Assembly (NCBI GenBank): GCA_023091735.1
Contig: JALKBU010000050.1
Location: 45,235 to 109,234, forward strand
Direction: 5' to 3'
DNA length: 64,000 bases
From: Trichomonas tenax
Taxonomy: Eukaryota > Parabasalia > Trichomonadida > Trichomonadidae
Position 1 is the stretch's first letter. Every line of letters starts with the position of its first letter. Position numbers and translations under genes: made by a program. The notes beneath the pieces are model-generated. The model had not been told where the DNA came from and ran no database searches. It worked only from the letters and a program-made list of their open reading frames with translations. Positions 19,101-29,218 of this stretch are shown piece after piece.

Positions 19101-20869
19101 TGCTGAGAAAGACCTGCAGTGATCTTAACGGAGCCAGAGGTGAGTGGAATCTGCTTGTCCATGTTGAGTTGGGAATGCTCTTTGTCTGTTGGAAGTGTTG
19201 GAACTTCAGTGATGGCGAAGTAGTAACCTTTCTCGATCTGGAGCTGCTTTCCAACCTTGAGGGAGTTGTAGATCTGGTGGTATTCGTTAGCTGCGTGGAG
19301 ATCGCACATAACTGTCTGCATGAACTGAGAATATGAACGAGCAACGAATGGGTTGTTTGGATAGATGAGAAGAAGCTGGGAATACTCCCTAGCGACGGCC
19401 TTAGATTGGCTTTGAAGGCTTCTTGAAAGAGAGTCGATTTCTGTTGTTGAACCACGAATGACGCACTCCCAGATACGGCGAGACTGAGAGATGCAACGAT
19501 CTGATTTCTCCTTGACCTTATTGAGTTGCTTCTTGAGTCCCTTTGTAAGGTTGCGTTCTCTGAGCTGAAGTAATGACTGCAAGTCAGAGATGAGTTTCTT
19601 GCACTCGATATCGTGCTTCTTGATAGCGATCAATCTCATTGTTGAGTCGCGAACACGCTCGATTTCATCTGGATAGATAGCAGAGAAGCGTGCATAAAGA
19701 ATTGTGATTGATCTGTCGTTTGGATACTTCAAGAGAGCGTCATCAATGCATTTCCATGTGTGTGTCTTGATATGACCATGGAAGAAGCCAGTTTTAAGCA
19801 TGCCGACAATATTCCTGTATGAGTGCTCCTCGAAGAAGTCCATTCCGTTGTAGTTCTCGAGATTCATTAAGACTTTGGCTGTGGCATTTCTTTCCATGAT
19901 CGGTCCGCGAATAATGTTGATAATGACTAAAATGATGTAGCAAACAACGAGCGCTTCATGACCGCTCTTTCCAAGTATAGAGATCACTGGAATAATGATC
20001 CTGAAGCACATATTAATAATACTTAAACCAGCAAAGAATTGTTTCATAGCGTCTGAGAGCCAAACGTGCCTCCTGAAGCAGATCAATAATACAACAATAT
20101 CTCCCAAAATGGCAAACATCGCTGCAATCTCGTATTCTAATTTGTTGGCTATTGATCCAATCTGCGCAATGAAGATGGAAAACGCATTAGCAAGGATGAA
20201 GAACTGTGCCTCACGAACGAAGAAGATCGCTGTCACAGTTGGCCTCATAACGAGAATTGAAGGAACAAAGTAATTATGGAATAGGAAGAAGATAACGAAA
20301 ATAAGCAAGCAGAGGATGATGTTTGCAATAGCAATAGGCTGCATACCGTTCATTACCAATGAATCTATCTCGTGCGCGATATATAAGGCATTGCAGAAAA
20401 TCATGTATGGCATGTAGCACCCGACAAGCAGCGATATGCTGGTAACAGTAAATTTCGACAATTTCGCCTGTGAATTAAAATAATACATTGTTGAGAATAA
20501 ATAAACACAAGTGAGGGCTGATATTATCGACACTATCAATATAACGAGTGAATAAGAAGCTGGATCGAGGCCTGATGGATCTAATGAAATGACAACTGAT
20601 AAAATTCTTAAAATTTTAGACATTGTTGTCGTAGTTCCCCAAAATCCAGAGTTTGTGATCTGAAGGGCACTACCCATGATCTGGAGTACGATTATGTATC
20701 TAAATACCGTAATAACCAATTTAGTTGAGGAAGCCATCGAGAAAATATAGTTAAAGAACCTGAAGAAGACGTCTTGAAGGGCCTTCGACATTCTTCGCTT
20801 GAGAATGCGCCTGTATCTGTTGTGCTGTATTAAGACAGAGGTTGGCGCTTGAGAAGATTCAGCCTCCAT
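16127..20869 (-). CDS. Giant multipass membrane protein with PAS and class III nucleotidyl cyclase domain
   Basis: This is a probable membrane receptor-type adenylyl/guanylyl cyclase or an inactive relative. The order in 1580 residues is: a multipass N-terminal block of about eight spans (about 45-330); a cytoplasmic helical region (about 340-640); further spans near 645, 890, 985 and 1190 enclosing two large, probably extracellular Cys-containing loops; a PAS domain (about 1240-1365, LLDGTVFMDNNLKILSANKS); then the cyclase homology domain (about 1385-1560). Both metal-binding Asp are present (LFMDIVSFT and KCIGDCYM), as are the base-contact Lys (IKIK) and Asp (TFDILG). The transition-state Asn and Arg positions read Ser and Ala in GSAISVAAAMEHHG. 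Large families with this layout are known in trichomonads. The ATG at 20869 is the first in frame. Confidence 0.85.
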   Translation of the reverse strand: MEAESSQAPTSVLIQHNRYRRILKRRMSKALQDVFFRFFNYIFSMASSTKLVITVFRYIIVLQIMGSALQITNSGFWGTTTTMSKILRILSVVISLDPSGLDPASYSLVILIVSIISALTCVYLFSTMYYFNSQAKLSKFTVTSISLLVGCYMPYMIFCNALYIAHEIDSLVMNGMQPIAIANIILCLLIFVIFFLFHNYFVPSILVMRPTVTAIFFVREAQFFILANAFSIFIAQIGSIANKLEYEIAAMFAILGDIVVLLICFRRHVWLSDAMKQFFAGLSIINMCFRIIIPVISILGKSGHEALVVCYIILVIINIIRGPIMERNATAKVLMNLENYNGMDFFEEHSYRNIVGMLKTGFFHGHIKTHTWKCIDDALLKYPNDRSITILYARFSAIYPDEIERVRDSTMRLIAIKKHDIECKKLISDLQSLLQLRERNLTKGLKKQLNKVKEKSDRCISQSRRIWECVIRGSTTEIDSLSRSLQSQSKAVAREYSQLLLIYPNNPFVARSYSQFMQTVMCDLHAANEYHQIYNSLKVGKQLQIEKGYYFAITEVPTLPTDKEHSQLNMDKQIPLTSGSVKITAGLSQQSFLVGLSSASMGENIEGGGHKIEISPETQYVENSIASIKLPSMKVAKALIFFMYVIVLLATTVPFLIIIPNQLSTQIKSALGLHYVTTIYESAMQVSLYTMQYAGSVLGYMPTMKSRYNTLTGTDVFNQTDESLLLEKIAELTERSQEFELLLPTMKSTGFFAKSLDYCFNLSGAIDVYIGTCADCGTSESKFSMQSYILYVIKTATQSIEKPLETFNNSAFYTITHGVIKLREFWLEIMDQMIADATSMFTFRIDTIKIMLIFDLIFVIILDIVIMFIISYLVQHEKKMIANAFKAIPKRSISQIVQKLNKALNKNIENDNEKKLDTQEENALRILSTSNTNSRLDVKLVGCFIAPQFVLIICFVIIFCFLYLIPIGIADEIRLICPQFLDLVSAPTAIQATVITVLRYRLKSVPAYISLHPDVVDFEKVVTWIKENVLDGVPQLINSWWFGDDVTNDRRAANGGKEYVGMFSTSSCDPSTFLKGIVGTMTCASIETSAYAIIRSIYDMFESETLPLGDLRITTSVLWTHSKLIPELVDPGIDILQNKLNSKNNKLSTSMTTPVVIMIIIVILLGLYAMFGMDLIAESTVGTIRLFLQADPHDILNSKTILKILSNDFSSNDDDSLTKDTSFYEMLVSNLLDGTVFMDNNLKILSANKSVENILGVNANDVIGKKLEEMTKAPEGKEQGLNTFFSALRTAMNAMRSPRITMEAEIERKGEPIMVEFNVIAVSLIGEVQTAPTNREGLAMVIVVMKDTTPAMTAKKLLDEEHEKGEHLLKMILPDIIVRKLQRGESNISFSVPSASILFMDIVSFTPWCGSLPAKTVMSTLNKMFKMFDTALSRYDKMIKIKCIGDCYMAAGGIFDEVNNPAIHAKQAISFCLDAINGLSLFDIENKMQLRIRAGINCGGPIIAGVLGIEKPTFDILGSAISVAAAMEHHGVPMNVHIPQHMYDLVYDQDFVFKERGDVEIKERMIHTYLVSGYTSTHKN

Positions 20870-20880
20870 CTAAAAAAATA

Positions 20881-21052
20881 ATTCTTGAAATGTCAATTTT
20901 GAGTGCATCCTAGGAAAATGGTTTGATTTTTTACTTTTTCAATAAAAATAGTGTACAGATCTTCTTCCATTTACTTTTATTAAAGTCAAGAAAATCTGTG
21001 ATCGAAAAATCGCTAAAAATCAATTCTTGAAATGTCAATTTTGAGTTCATCC
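20881..21052. repeat. 30-bp direct repeat upstream of the cyclase gene
   Basis: Copies at 20881-20910 and 21023-21052 match at 29 of 30 positions (they begin ATTCTTGAAATGTCAATTTT). The first copy lies 12 bp from the cyclase start codon. A partial inverted relative (ACTCAAAATTGACTCATG) is near 21340. It could be a local promoter duplication. Confidence 0.6.
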
Positions 21053-22876
21053 CCTAAAAAATTATAGAAGAAATTGAATACTTTACAAAAACTCGTTTAT
21101 ATAAAAAAGTTTTTATTAGACGAGAAAAGCAAGGATAAGGAGCGATATTTCAATTCTCCATTCGATATACAGCAAGAGGCTAGAAAATCATTTGTTTTGA
21201 TGGCACTTTTTGGGTAATGAAATTATTTCATTGTGGAAGGGACGAGGATGGTTAGAACATCATCAAGGAAAAACTTCTCTACCCCCATATATATCGTCTT
21301 GTAAAGCATTCAATTTATGCTAATTTTTCCGGACTCAAAATTGACTCATGAATTTAAATTACTCTCAAAATCATTATTTTTTTGTTTTTTTTTTGTCTGA
21401 AATAATTGTTATATACTACTAAAAATACAAACATGTAAATGATATTTATAAAGGTTCTCAAAATTTCTGAAAGTTTGAATGCATTCAAAAGTTTAAAAAT
21501 AATAATTTATAAACTACTAGAAAAGCAATAACAATCAAACTTTACAAAAAATAAAAACGTATTTCCTGTGAAATAAAATTTTTGGTAATAACACACTCTA
21601 TTGCAATGGGTCAAAATTAAACAGCTATTCAAAATAACGTGTTTTTGTTTTGAATTCATTTTTTGTTATTGGTGCATTTATTATTGCTATATGTTTCAAA
21701 ATATAATTTTGGATTTTAATTTTATTATTTTTGGTTTGCATACTTTTGATAGGAAAGGTTTTGGTTCCTTTGGCTACTGCCATTCAATTTTATTCCTAAC
21801 ATAGAACATTTGTGTCTTTATGCTTTTTCTCTTTTGATTTTTTTTAATTCAATCACAACATAAAACTTCAATATATTGACTTAACGCCAATAACTCATCT
21901 TTCATTCGTTATGTTGAATTAACAATAATCATATTTCGAGATTTCTGCATGAGAAATAAATAAACCAACAAAAGTATATTATAATGAATCACTTACTGGC
22001 CTAAACTCCTCTAAAAAATTGTTTCCATTTCTATTCATTTTTTACAAAAACAGTCGATATAGTAAAGCTAACTGATGCAGAGCCCAAAACAATCAGATTC
22101 ACTATTTTGCGAAAATCACGCAAAAATTGAAAGAGTCTCGATAGAGACATTCAATTTTTTATCAGTTTTTATTGCCTCCACATACAGGTACATCTATTTT
22201 ATTATTTTTCAACATTTTTGAAATAATAAACGTTATTTTTTGTTTTTTGTCATTACAAAGCCAGGAAATTAAACAAATGAAATGCCTTCAACCAATTTTA
22301 TTGATTTTCTATTCTAAAAGTCCCAATCTTCGATATAAATTACGAGAAGAAAAATTATTCTTTGGAAAGAATTGAATTATTAACATCATTCATCAATGCA
22401 TCAATATAGAAAGACACATGTAGAAAGGATCTATCAACGTTATAGAATAATAATGGTTCTTTCCGATTTGAAATTTCATATTGCTCTTATTCCATTATGT
22501 CATTGATGTTTGATTTTACTGACAATGAAATATAATATTCCAATGTTTGCAACTTTGATTCTAATGAATAGCGAACATTTCATTAATGAGATTTTAAAAA
22601 AGTAAATCAAGCATTGAATAGCGAAGTAAAAGCTTTTGTACATGAAAATCTACAATGCGTATAAACGGATTTGCCATAATTTGAATTTTCATTGTTTTGC
22701 TTTGAGAGGAAAATATGTTTCATTGCGAAATGATTGAAATAATGTGTGCTTGTTCCTCTAGATTCATATGCAATAGGTGCTTCAATCATTGCATGCAACA
22801 ATTAACTGCAAGTTTTGATTAAAATGTTTATTTTTAAAAAAAAATAGATATAGAACATTTCCACATCAAAATGGAA
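21053..22876. other. Long AT-rich intergenic region, nothing recognised
   Basis: Frames of 60-70 codons occur but have the composition of random AT-rich DNA. An ACATGTAAATGAT word lies near 21433. No tRNA-like B box, transposase fragment or array was seen. Confidence 0.45.
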
Positions 22877-23347
22877 TTATATAACGAAATCAAACTCATT
22901 TTGATTTTCGACATCAAGGCATAATGTGTTGTCTGTTACGAAGTTAAAATCATTTGCAAAGCTAAATAGCTCGAAATAATCAGGTTCTTTTTGTTCCATG
23001 TTAAACTTTTCTGGCTGAAATTTCAAAAGATGAAAAAAGCGAATTTTAACTTGTGTAGGGCTTCTATTTGGTACATTTTGCGCAATTTTACTCCATTGAT
23101 TTCCATACTGTGAGAAATAGCGTTGAATCAAGTTGTCCTCAGACTCAAGGAAATCGCTTTGGTTCTTCGAAAGAAAGTTATTCCAGCGATCTTTGATGCT
23201 CCTTCTCGAATGAGAACCTCCAAATTTTTTGAATAGATCAGTGAAGCAATCCTTTGCTTTCTTCTTGTTCCCCATAATTTCCATGTACTCTATAATTCTC
23301 TCGTCTTCTTCGCTTGTGAAGCGTCGAACGTTGTGTTTTGCACGCAT
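22877..23347 (-). CDS. Small two-repeat Myb-like DNA-binding protein
   Basis: This is a likely sequence-specific transcription factor. The 156-residue product has two Myb/SANT repeats: the first at about residues 8-58 (RFTSEEDERIIEYM through RRSIKDRWNNFL), and the second at about 65-115 (SEDNLIQRYFSQYGNQWSKI then SPTQVKIRFFHLL). The spaced aromatic residues expected of Myb helices are mostly present. An acidic, Phe-rich tail follows. Small R2R3 Myb proteins of this size are a large family in trichomonads, where some bind promoter elements. The ATG at 23347 is preceded directly by TCATTTTT on the minus strand, an Inr match. Confidence 0.85.
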   Translation of the reverse strand: MRAKHNVRRFTSEEDERIIEYMEIMGNKKKAKDCFTDLFKKFGGSHSRRSIKDRWNNFLSKNQSDFLESEDNLIQRYFSQYGNQWSKIAQNVPNRSPTQVKIRFFHLLKFQPEKFNMEQKEPDYFELFSFANDFNFVTDNTLCLDVENQNEFDFVI

Positions 23348-23355
23348 AAAAATGA
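23348..23355 (-). promoter_or_regulatory. Initiator TCATTTTT of the Myb gene
   Basis: TCATTTTT abuts the start codon, implying an almost leaderless mRNA. Confidence 0.45.
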
Positions 23356-24028
23356 TTTGGAAGTCGTTTTTTTATAATGTCAATTTTCGTCTAGACAGAT
23401 ACTTTGAAACGGTTTCAAATAGAGCGACCATTGTTTCAGATTATTGATACACATGACCAAATGGATTTAATTGATGGATCATATTTTTCTGACAGTGAAG
23501 TGTTTAAAAAACATGGAAAATTAGTTTCTGACAAATGTGAATGGCGAAAAGATTCTAAATGAAAAGAAATATCGCGATTCACATCACCTTTATCTTTCAA
23601 ACAAATCAATCTAAAAGTTTCCTTTTTGCTATTTTTATTCTAATATTCCACCTTTTTGAATCCGATGAAGCATTTCATTTTTGTATCTTAGAAATATTCG
23701 AATGAAATATCATTTATTCAATGAATCAAAAAAAAAAATTCACGTATAGACAAAAATCCTACGGTAAATTACCAAACCAAGTACTCATGTATCTATTAGT
23801 TTTTCGTTCTTTCTGTAAAAAATACTTTCTTACGTTTTAAAATGTGATTATTTTTTGTATTTTTTGTCATGAGGCATTTAACTTTGCTGTTAACTTAAGC
23901 TCTATCACTGCAATAATATCTGATGCTTTAAAGCCTCATAATCCCATCTTAACATTCAGAAAAATCTAATAAACGTACAAAGATGTATTAATTTTTGTAC
24001 ATTTTGCATTTCATCAATTTTTATGCAC
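23356..24028. other. Intergenic; one short frame of 33 codons
   Basis: A plus-strand frame at 23461-23562 (MDLIDGSYFSDSEVF onward) has protein-like composition and may be a leftover of a divergent gene, but 33 codons are not enough to call. The rest is AT-rich without recognised features. Confidence 0.3.
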
Positions 24029-24264
24029 AACCATCGGGCTTTTCCCCATTTCCCATATGGGGTTCTTTCCCACGTGCATCCTCAAATGGGGAAAAAATTA
24101 TATTGTACAATAAAAAGTGTTTTTTTTTTTTGGAAAATGGGAAAAACTTTTTACAGTGGGGAATCATACATTAGATGAGGAAATACACCGCGAGTTCATG
24201 GTTTCAATTTCAAAGAAAACTAAATACCTTTCTCTGTATCCCCATCTTTCCTCTCAATTTCCCA
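24029..24264. mobile_element. Small TIR element (MITE-like), copy 2
   Basis: This copy begins CAACCATCGGGCTT as in copy 1 and keeps the order of its blocks: CATATGGGGTTCTT, the long T run, ACAGTGGGGAATCATACATT, then AACTAAATACCTTTC. It has an extra segment of about 30 bp after ACATTAG relative to copy 1. The right terminal repeat is not clear (ACCCGCCA at about 24285 may be a decayed version). There is no coding capacity. Confidence 0.5.
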
Positions 24265-26209
24265 AAAGGTGACATAAAATTGAAAACCCGCCACGCATTT
24301 TTTAGTTTGGGGGACTCAATTTTGGGGAAAAGTGACGCTAGATTTCAATACCGCAAACGGGGATTTTGGGGGATTTGAGAGTCATTGGCTGCAAAAATGG
24401 GAATTTCGTAGTTTTATTGCTTGTAATGTAATAAATCAATGCTATTTTTGCTTTTTGATAAGTTCTGAATTTTTAGTTCATTTATTTGTGTTTGTCATGT
24501 GGGCGGAGGCAGGGATATGACTTCAATTCGTTCTGGCAAAACCGCCTAATTTTGGCGCTAAACACATTAATAAATAGATACTTCTATGCAATTTAATCTT
24601 AAGATTACCCACAACAACGTATTTTCAATCAAATTTTCATTTTTTAAACGACAATGCATATGTTTGATTATAACAATAAGTGTAAATATCTCTTTATAAA
24701 ATAGATATCATGTTTATCTCAATAAATGAACAATATATTTTCAAGGTTTTTGAAAAACATGCAGAAAAGTAGGGATATGTATATTGTAATCTATAATAAG
24801 TTGTATACAATAGTTATTTACTTTTGTTTTTTTAAAAATATCAATAATTCATCCAAATTTTGAAAATCCCGGCAACAAAATCGATAATTGCATTATTAAA
24901 TCGTATAAAAATGCTATAATCTATATATTGTTGACATTTGGAATTAATTTTATCCTAAAATTGTATAGATATTTTTTGATTACTTTTAAGTTATCGATAA
25001 GATATTTAACAAGTTAAAACACCATTATAGATGATAAGAAATATTATGCAACATCACAATAACGAATAACACGCTTAGAATCCGTTGTATATGTTCATAT
25101 AGCATTATTAGCAATGATTTGGATTGATATAAGTTTGAAGATACAATATCCATATCATGATGATGCTATACCCAACTTTTGTACCAACTTTGAAAATCAA
25201 ATCTGATGCGATCTCAGTCATGGTGTGATATTTCCATATAAACCACATAGATTCAATCTACAGCCCCATGCCTATATGGTTGCAAAATTTGGAGCTCTGA
25301 ATCATCTCTCATTATTGGATTTCAACACCCTTCATTTTTTGATGGTCTAAAAGTAGGAAAAGTAGGGTATTATAACTTTACATTTTTAGATTGTCAAATT
25401 TTTAAATCTATTATATTTTTACTGATCACCACAACTTCGTAACTGTTATAATATTTCACTTAATGACACTTCGAATTTCTGTTTATCAAATATCGACATT
25501 TTTTCAAAATGCACGCAGCTTATTATATGTTGCAACACTAGGTTACCCAATGTAATTACAATATAACGCAGGCATATAATGCAGTCAATTCTGATAAATT
25601 GAGCCAGATATGCACACATATTCAGCCATTTCAATAGTCTTTTACTCTTACAACACGGATTATATCACTATATATAAATTGAAAATAGATCGTCGTTGAC
25701 GAAAAGTCGGTTTTCCTTGCAAAAATCGAATTCTGCTTTTTTTTCGATAATTAGCACGCAAAATGATTTGTAATGCGAGGGGAAATGTATGCAGTGCTCG
25801 AGCGCACTATGATTTCGTCATACATATTTGATAATACTTTAAAATAAAAAAGATCTCTCCAGATATGGGGAAAAAGTAAGTAATTTCGACTTGTTGACTT
25901 CAAATTCACGTTTAACCATTGATGTACTACAAGATAGTTTCATGGTTTTCTTCAGCGACGGTCGAGTATTCAAAGTTCGACGACCCCCTCGAATTGAGAG
26001 CTGCTTTTTTGAAGCAATGAAAAATCATCATCATGAATAATAAACTCGAGTTTATTAATTTCAGCGATATCTCTATATCAACGAATTATGTCGAGAACTT
26101 TTGCACCTAAGCAATGTACTTATACATAAATATTCTTTTGTTTTTTGTTTAAGGATAAAAAGTGCCAAAACATATTTACAAACCCTATTTTAGGGGTTGG
26201 CTAAAATTT
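24265..26209. other. Long AT-rich intergenic region, nothing recognised
   Basis: No convincing reading frame or RNA gene. A GGGGA/TCCCC-rich tail continues to about 24400 beyond the repeat. A frame of about 62 codons on the minus strand near 25446-25634 has no recognisable motif. Confidence 0.4.
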
Positions 26210-26608
26210 ATGTTGAAGAAAGAAGAACATGATTTTGTGCAGAAAATAATGTCTGAGTTAGATAAAAAGAAAATATCCATACCGTTTCAGAAACCTGTAG
26301 ATCCAGATCGCGATAATTGTCCGGATTACAACGAAGTTATTAAAAATCCAATGTGTATTGATACTGTCAGACAAAAACTATCTGCAGGTAAATACATAAC
26401 CTTCGATGATTGGGTTAATGATTTAGATTTGATTTGGAATAACGCGCAAATTTATAACACAAAATATTCACCAATTTACCTCATGGCAAAAGATATTCAG
26501 TTATGGTTTTGGAGGAAACTTGAGACTGCACCGAAAAATGAAGAATCAAATTGGTTATCAGATTTGAATACATTAACAAAACGAATTCAAATGATTTTAT
26601 CATCATGA
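26210..26608 (+). CDS. Single bromodomain protein
   Basis: This is a likely reader of acetylated lysine. The 132-residue product is essentially one bromodomain. The ZA region contains PFQKPVDPDR and the NPMCIDTVRQKL helix start. Helix B/C has DLIWNNAQIYN, with the acetyl-lysine-binding Asn in IYN, followed by SPIYLMAKDIQLWF. The frame opens with GTG at 26162, preceded by an in-frame stop; the first ATG is 26210 and immediately precedes helix Z, so no domain is lost. No clear Inr lies within 20 bases. It differs from the BET protein at 43415 in having no NET domain and no acidic tail. It sits alone in a gene-poor region, so it may be a recent or weakly expressed copy. Confidence 0.8.
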   Translation: MLKKEEHDFVQKIMSELDKKKISIPFQKPVDPDRDNCPDYNEVIKNPMCIDTVRQKLSAGKYITFDDWVNDLDLIWNNAQIYNTKYSPIYLMAKDIQLWFWRKLETAPKNEESNWLSDLNTLTKRIQMILSS

Positions 26609-27067
26609 GATAATTCCACCGGCTTGCATCTCACTCAAGATGACACATCAGCACTCAATCACTTTCTAGTTGATAATTGAGCGTGTATCTCAACAACACA
26701 GTTATATCTTTGTTTGATAATCACAAAAACATCATAGCAACATCAATATCATCTATCATTCTTAAACAACAGAGAATAGCACATAATTGATTTAATTTGG
26801 GAATCTGAATTCATTATAATGAAGCATAATATTATATTAAACATACACAATTCTTCTACCATTCTAAATCCGATGTATTTGTTTTCATAACACATTTTAT
26901 CATTGAGATCCAAAATCTGTTCAAAAGCAAAATCGTGAATTCAACAATAATAAATTCATAGCTATATGTAAAATTACTTATACTATCATATTTTTAATTT
27001 AAAAAGCAAAAAGCCCTTTCTTTATTAGAAATAACAATATCTTTTACTTATGAGACAATAATATAAC
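26609..27067. other. Intergenic AT-rich DNA, nothing recognised
   Basis: 3' flank of the bromodomain gene without recognised features. Confidence 0.45.
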
Positions 27068-27262
27068 TTATAAACTATTCCAATATCTCATTCTTCGATC
27101 TCGTTCTTGAGCAAGCTTAAGTTCAATCAATTTGGATTCATTCTTAAGGATCTCTCATTGCTTCTCCATTACCTCATAATGAGCAACTTCTTTCGCTTGA
27201 TAGTCTTCAGCATATTTAGCTTCCTTAATTGCATCTTTGGCTTTATGTTCTCCTTAATATTG
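27068..27262 (-). pseudogene. Coiled-coil coding remnant
   Basis: A minus-strand frame reads EHKAKDAIKEAKYAEDYQAK, then after one in-frame stop continues NESKLIELKLAQERDRRMRY to a stop at 27068. The charged heptad-like sequence is clearly once-coding. It may be the detached 3' end of the broken ankyrin gene upstream, which also carries a coiled coil, or a different gene fragment. No start is visible. Confidence 0.4.
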
Positions 27263-27311
27263 TGTAATTGAATGGATTATGTGGAATGAAGTTTTGGTTT
27301 TGTAGCGGTTA

Positions 27312-27374
27312 CGCAAAATGCAGCAACTTTACAAACCCCTTCAATTTTGTGAGGAAAATTTGCTGCATTTTGCG
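27312..27374. repeat. 15-bp perfect inverted repeat (hairpin)
   Basis: CGCAAAATGCAGCAA (27312-27326) is exactly complementary to 27360-27374, with a 33-bp loop. It lies between two coding remnants. It is too short to classify; it may be a transposon footprint or hairpin terminator-like structure. Confidence 0.6.
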
Positions 27375-27547
27375 CAGCCAAGCAAAAATTGAATACTTTT
27401 AGTTAGATTTTGAAATGTTTACTACATGCTTGCTGAACAAGCAAAACTCGAGTAGTGCTGGATTATAAAAAGGATGAGAGACAATTGCTTCCATCCATAT
27501 AACAGAGATAGATGTAGAAAGATACCTCTGGCATCTTGATTTATTGA

Positions 27548-28973
27548 TTACTGCGTACTTTTGACCGTGAATGAAGAAATTCTTAATCTGATTTTAAGAA
27601 ATAGATTGTATCCCTGGTTATTTGATTGAGAGAAGTTGATTTTTAGACCATGGAGAACTTGTTTGCTAAATTCGGTGAAGATTGGTGCACCTAAATTGAG
27701 GCAGGTTGATCGAACATCAGAAAATTGAAGGGTAATTTTGCAGCAATTTGTGTAAAAGTAACACGATTCGAAGTTTTTCCTGTTATATTTGTCGATTCGC
27801 TTATTTGCTTCATCTACCTTTTCGTTATAGTCCTTTACTGCCGCGTCAAGTGCTCTTTTAGCTTCCTGAAGGAGACCATTGTAATAATCTATTTCTCTTA
27901 GGATTGATGCTTGAAAATCTTTTTGAGCCTGAATCTTTAATTCCAATCTTTTCATATCTGCGATATGCTTTGTGTCAATGCCTCCATTTTGTAAAGTGAA
28001 ACGTGGAAGTACGAGTAATTCCTCGTTGCCTGCAGCCATGTTCTTTCTCCATTCTGTGTAAGATAATTCACATTTAATCCTGCTTCCATGAGGGATTGTC
28101 GAAATAATTGAAGATATCTGTGAAGAAATGGAATTAGGCAATGCGATGCAATAGTGATTGCTCCTTTGGGCCATCTGCATTGATATCTGCTCCTTGATCA
28201 CGAAGATATTCTGATGCTTTCCATCTATAATCGTTTACTCGAAAGAAAATTGATGGAAGATCATCTTTAAACTTCTGATCAATTCCCTCACCATGCTTAA
28301 GGCAGAATTCCATTCCAGTTGTGTTTTGAATCAATGTGCAATATATAAATGGTTTGTTACCCCGTTTGTTATCCTTATAGATGGATGAACCATCTTTTTG
28401 GCAAATTTCATCAGCACATTGCCATCTATTATTGATGATTGCAATGAAAACTAATGTCATTGTATCCATTGAGCAATTATTCGCATTGACGTTAGAATCG
28501 AGCAAAAAGTTGAGTTTTTCATACTTATCAGAAACAATTAATTGAATTAATGCTGTTGTGTGGTCAAGCGAGCTTCTTTTTGCGAATCCGAAGTTCATTT
28601 CTCTCTTGTGCTCTCTGATGTATTGAAGGAAGAAAACATTAGAACATTTTGCAGCCTCCATTTCAACAGCGAAGCCATTCAGAGAATTGAGGCGTGTGTT
28701 GGCGCCTTACGCAAGCAATATTTCGAAAATATCTGGATGGTTGTTTCAATATTCTCGCATTTTGGACACAGCTGGCTCCAACAGCGAAAGCTAAAGGTGT
28801 AATGTGATTGCAAGTATTAATGATGTAATTGACTTCATTTTTAATGATAATTTGCTCTAATCTGTGAATGCTTTTAGTTCTTCGGATGTCCGGTCGCTCC
28901 CTGGTTTTCTAACATGAGGACTTCCAAAAGCTTCCGCTCTAGCGATAATCTCTTTGTCTGGAAGTTCATTCAT
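27548..28973 (-). pseudogene. Ankyrin-repeat protein gene, disrupted
   Basis: Pieces of one protein appear in different minus-strand frames. The start region is MNELPDKEIIARAEAF (ATG at 28973). Next is an ankyrin block, NHITPLAFAVGASCV, in another frame. Then NHPDIFEILLA is followed by a stop and GANTRLNSLNGFAVEMEAAK. A 175-codon open frame with three ankyrin-like repeats follows, ending near DQGADINADGPKEQSLLHRI. Finally, in another frame, there is a C-terminal part with a coiled coil (LQEAKRALDAAVKDYNEKVD). At least three frameshifts and one or two stops separate them. Ankyrin proteins form one of the largest trichomonad families, so loss of one copy is unremarkable. Confidence 0.65.
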
Positions 28974-29218
28974 GAGAATGGGAAAAATAGTCGTAAAAAT
29001 ACACGACTTTTTATGAATATTAATTTTTTGATCCCAAAACACTGTTAAATGTATTCAAATCGAGACAATTTTTGGAAGTTAATAATTGCTTTCCTAATTT
29101 CGAACATGTTTCATTTCAAACATATGATATCAATAAAAGAAAGTCAACAATAATTCAAGAATTGTTTAAATTTTATCAAATGTCAACATTTAAAATATTT
29201 TATTATTTTATTTATGAA

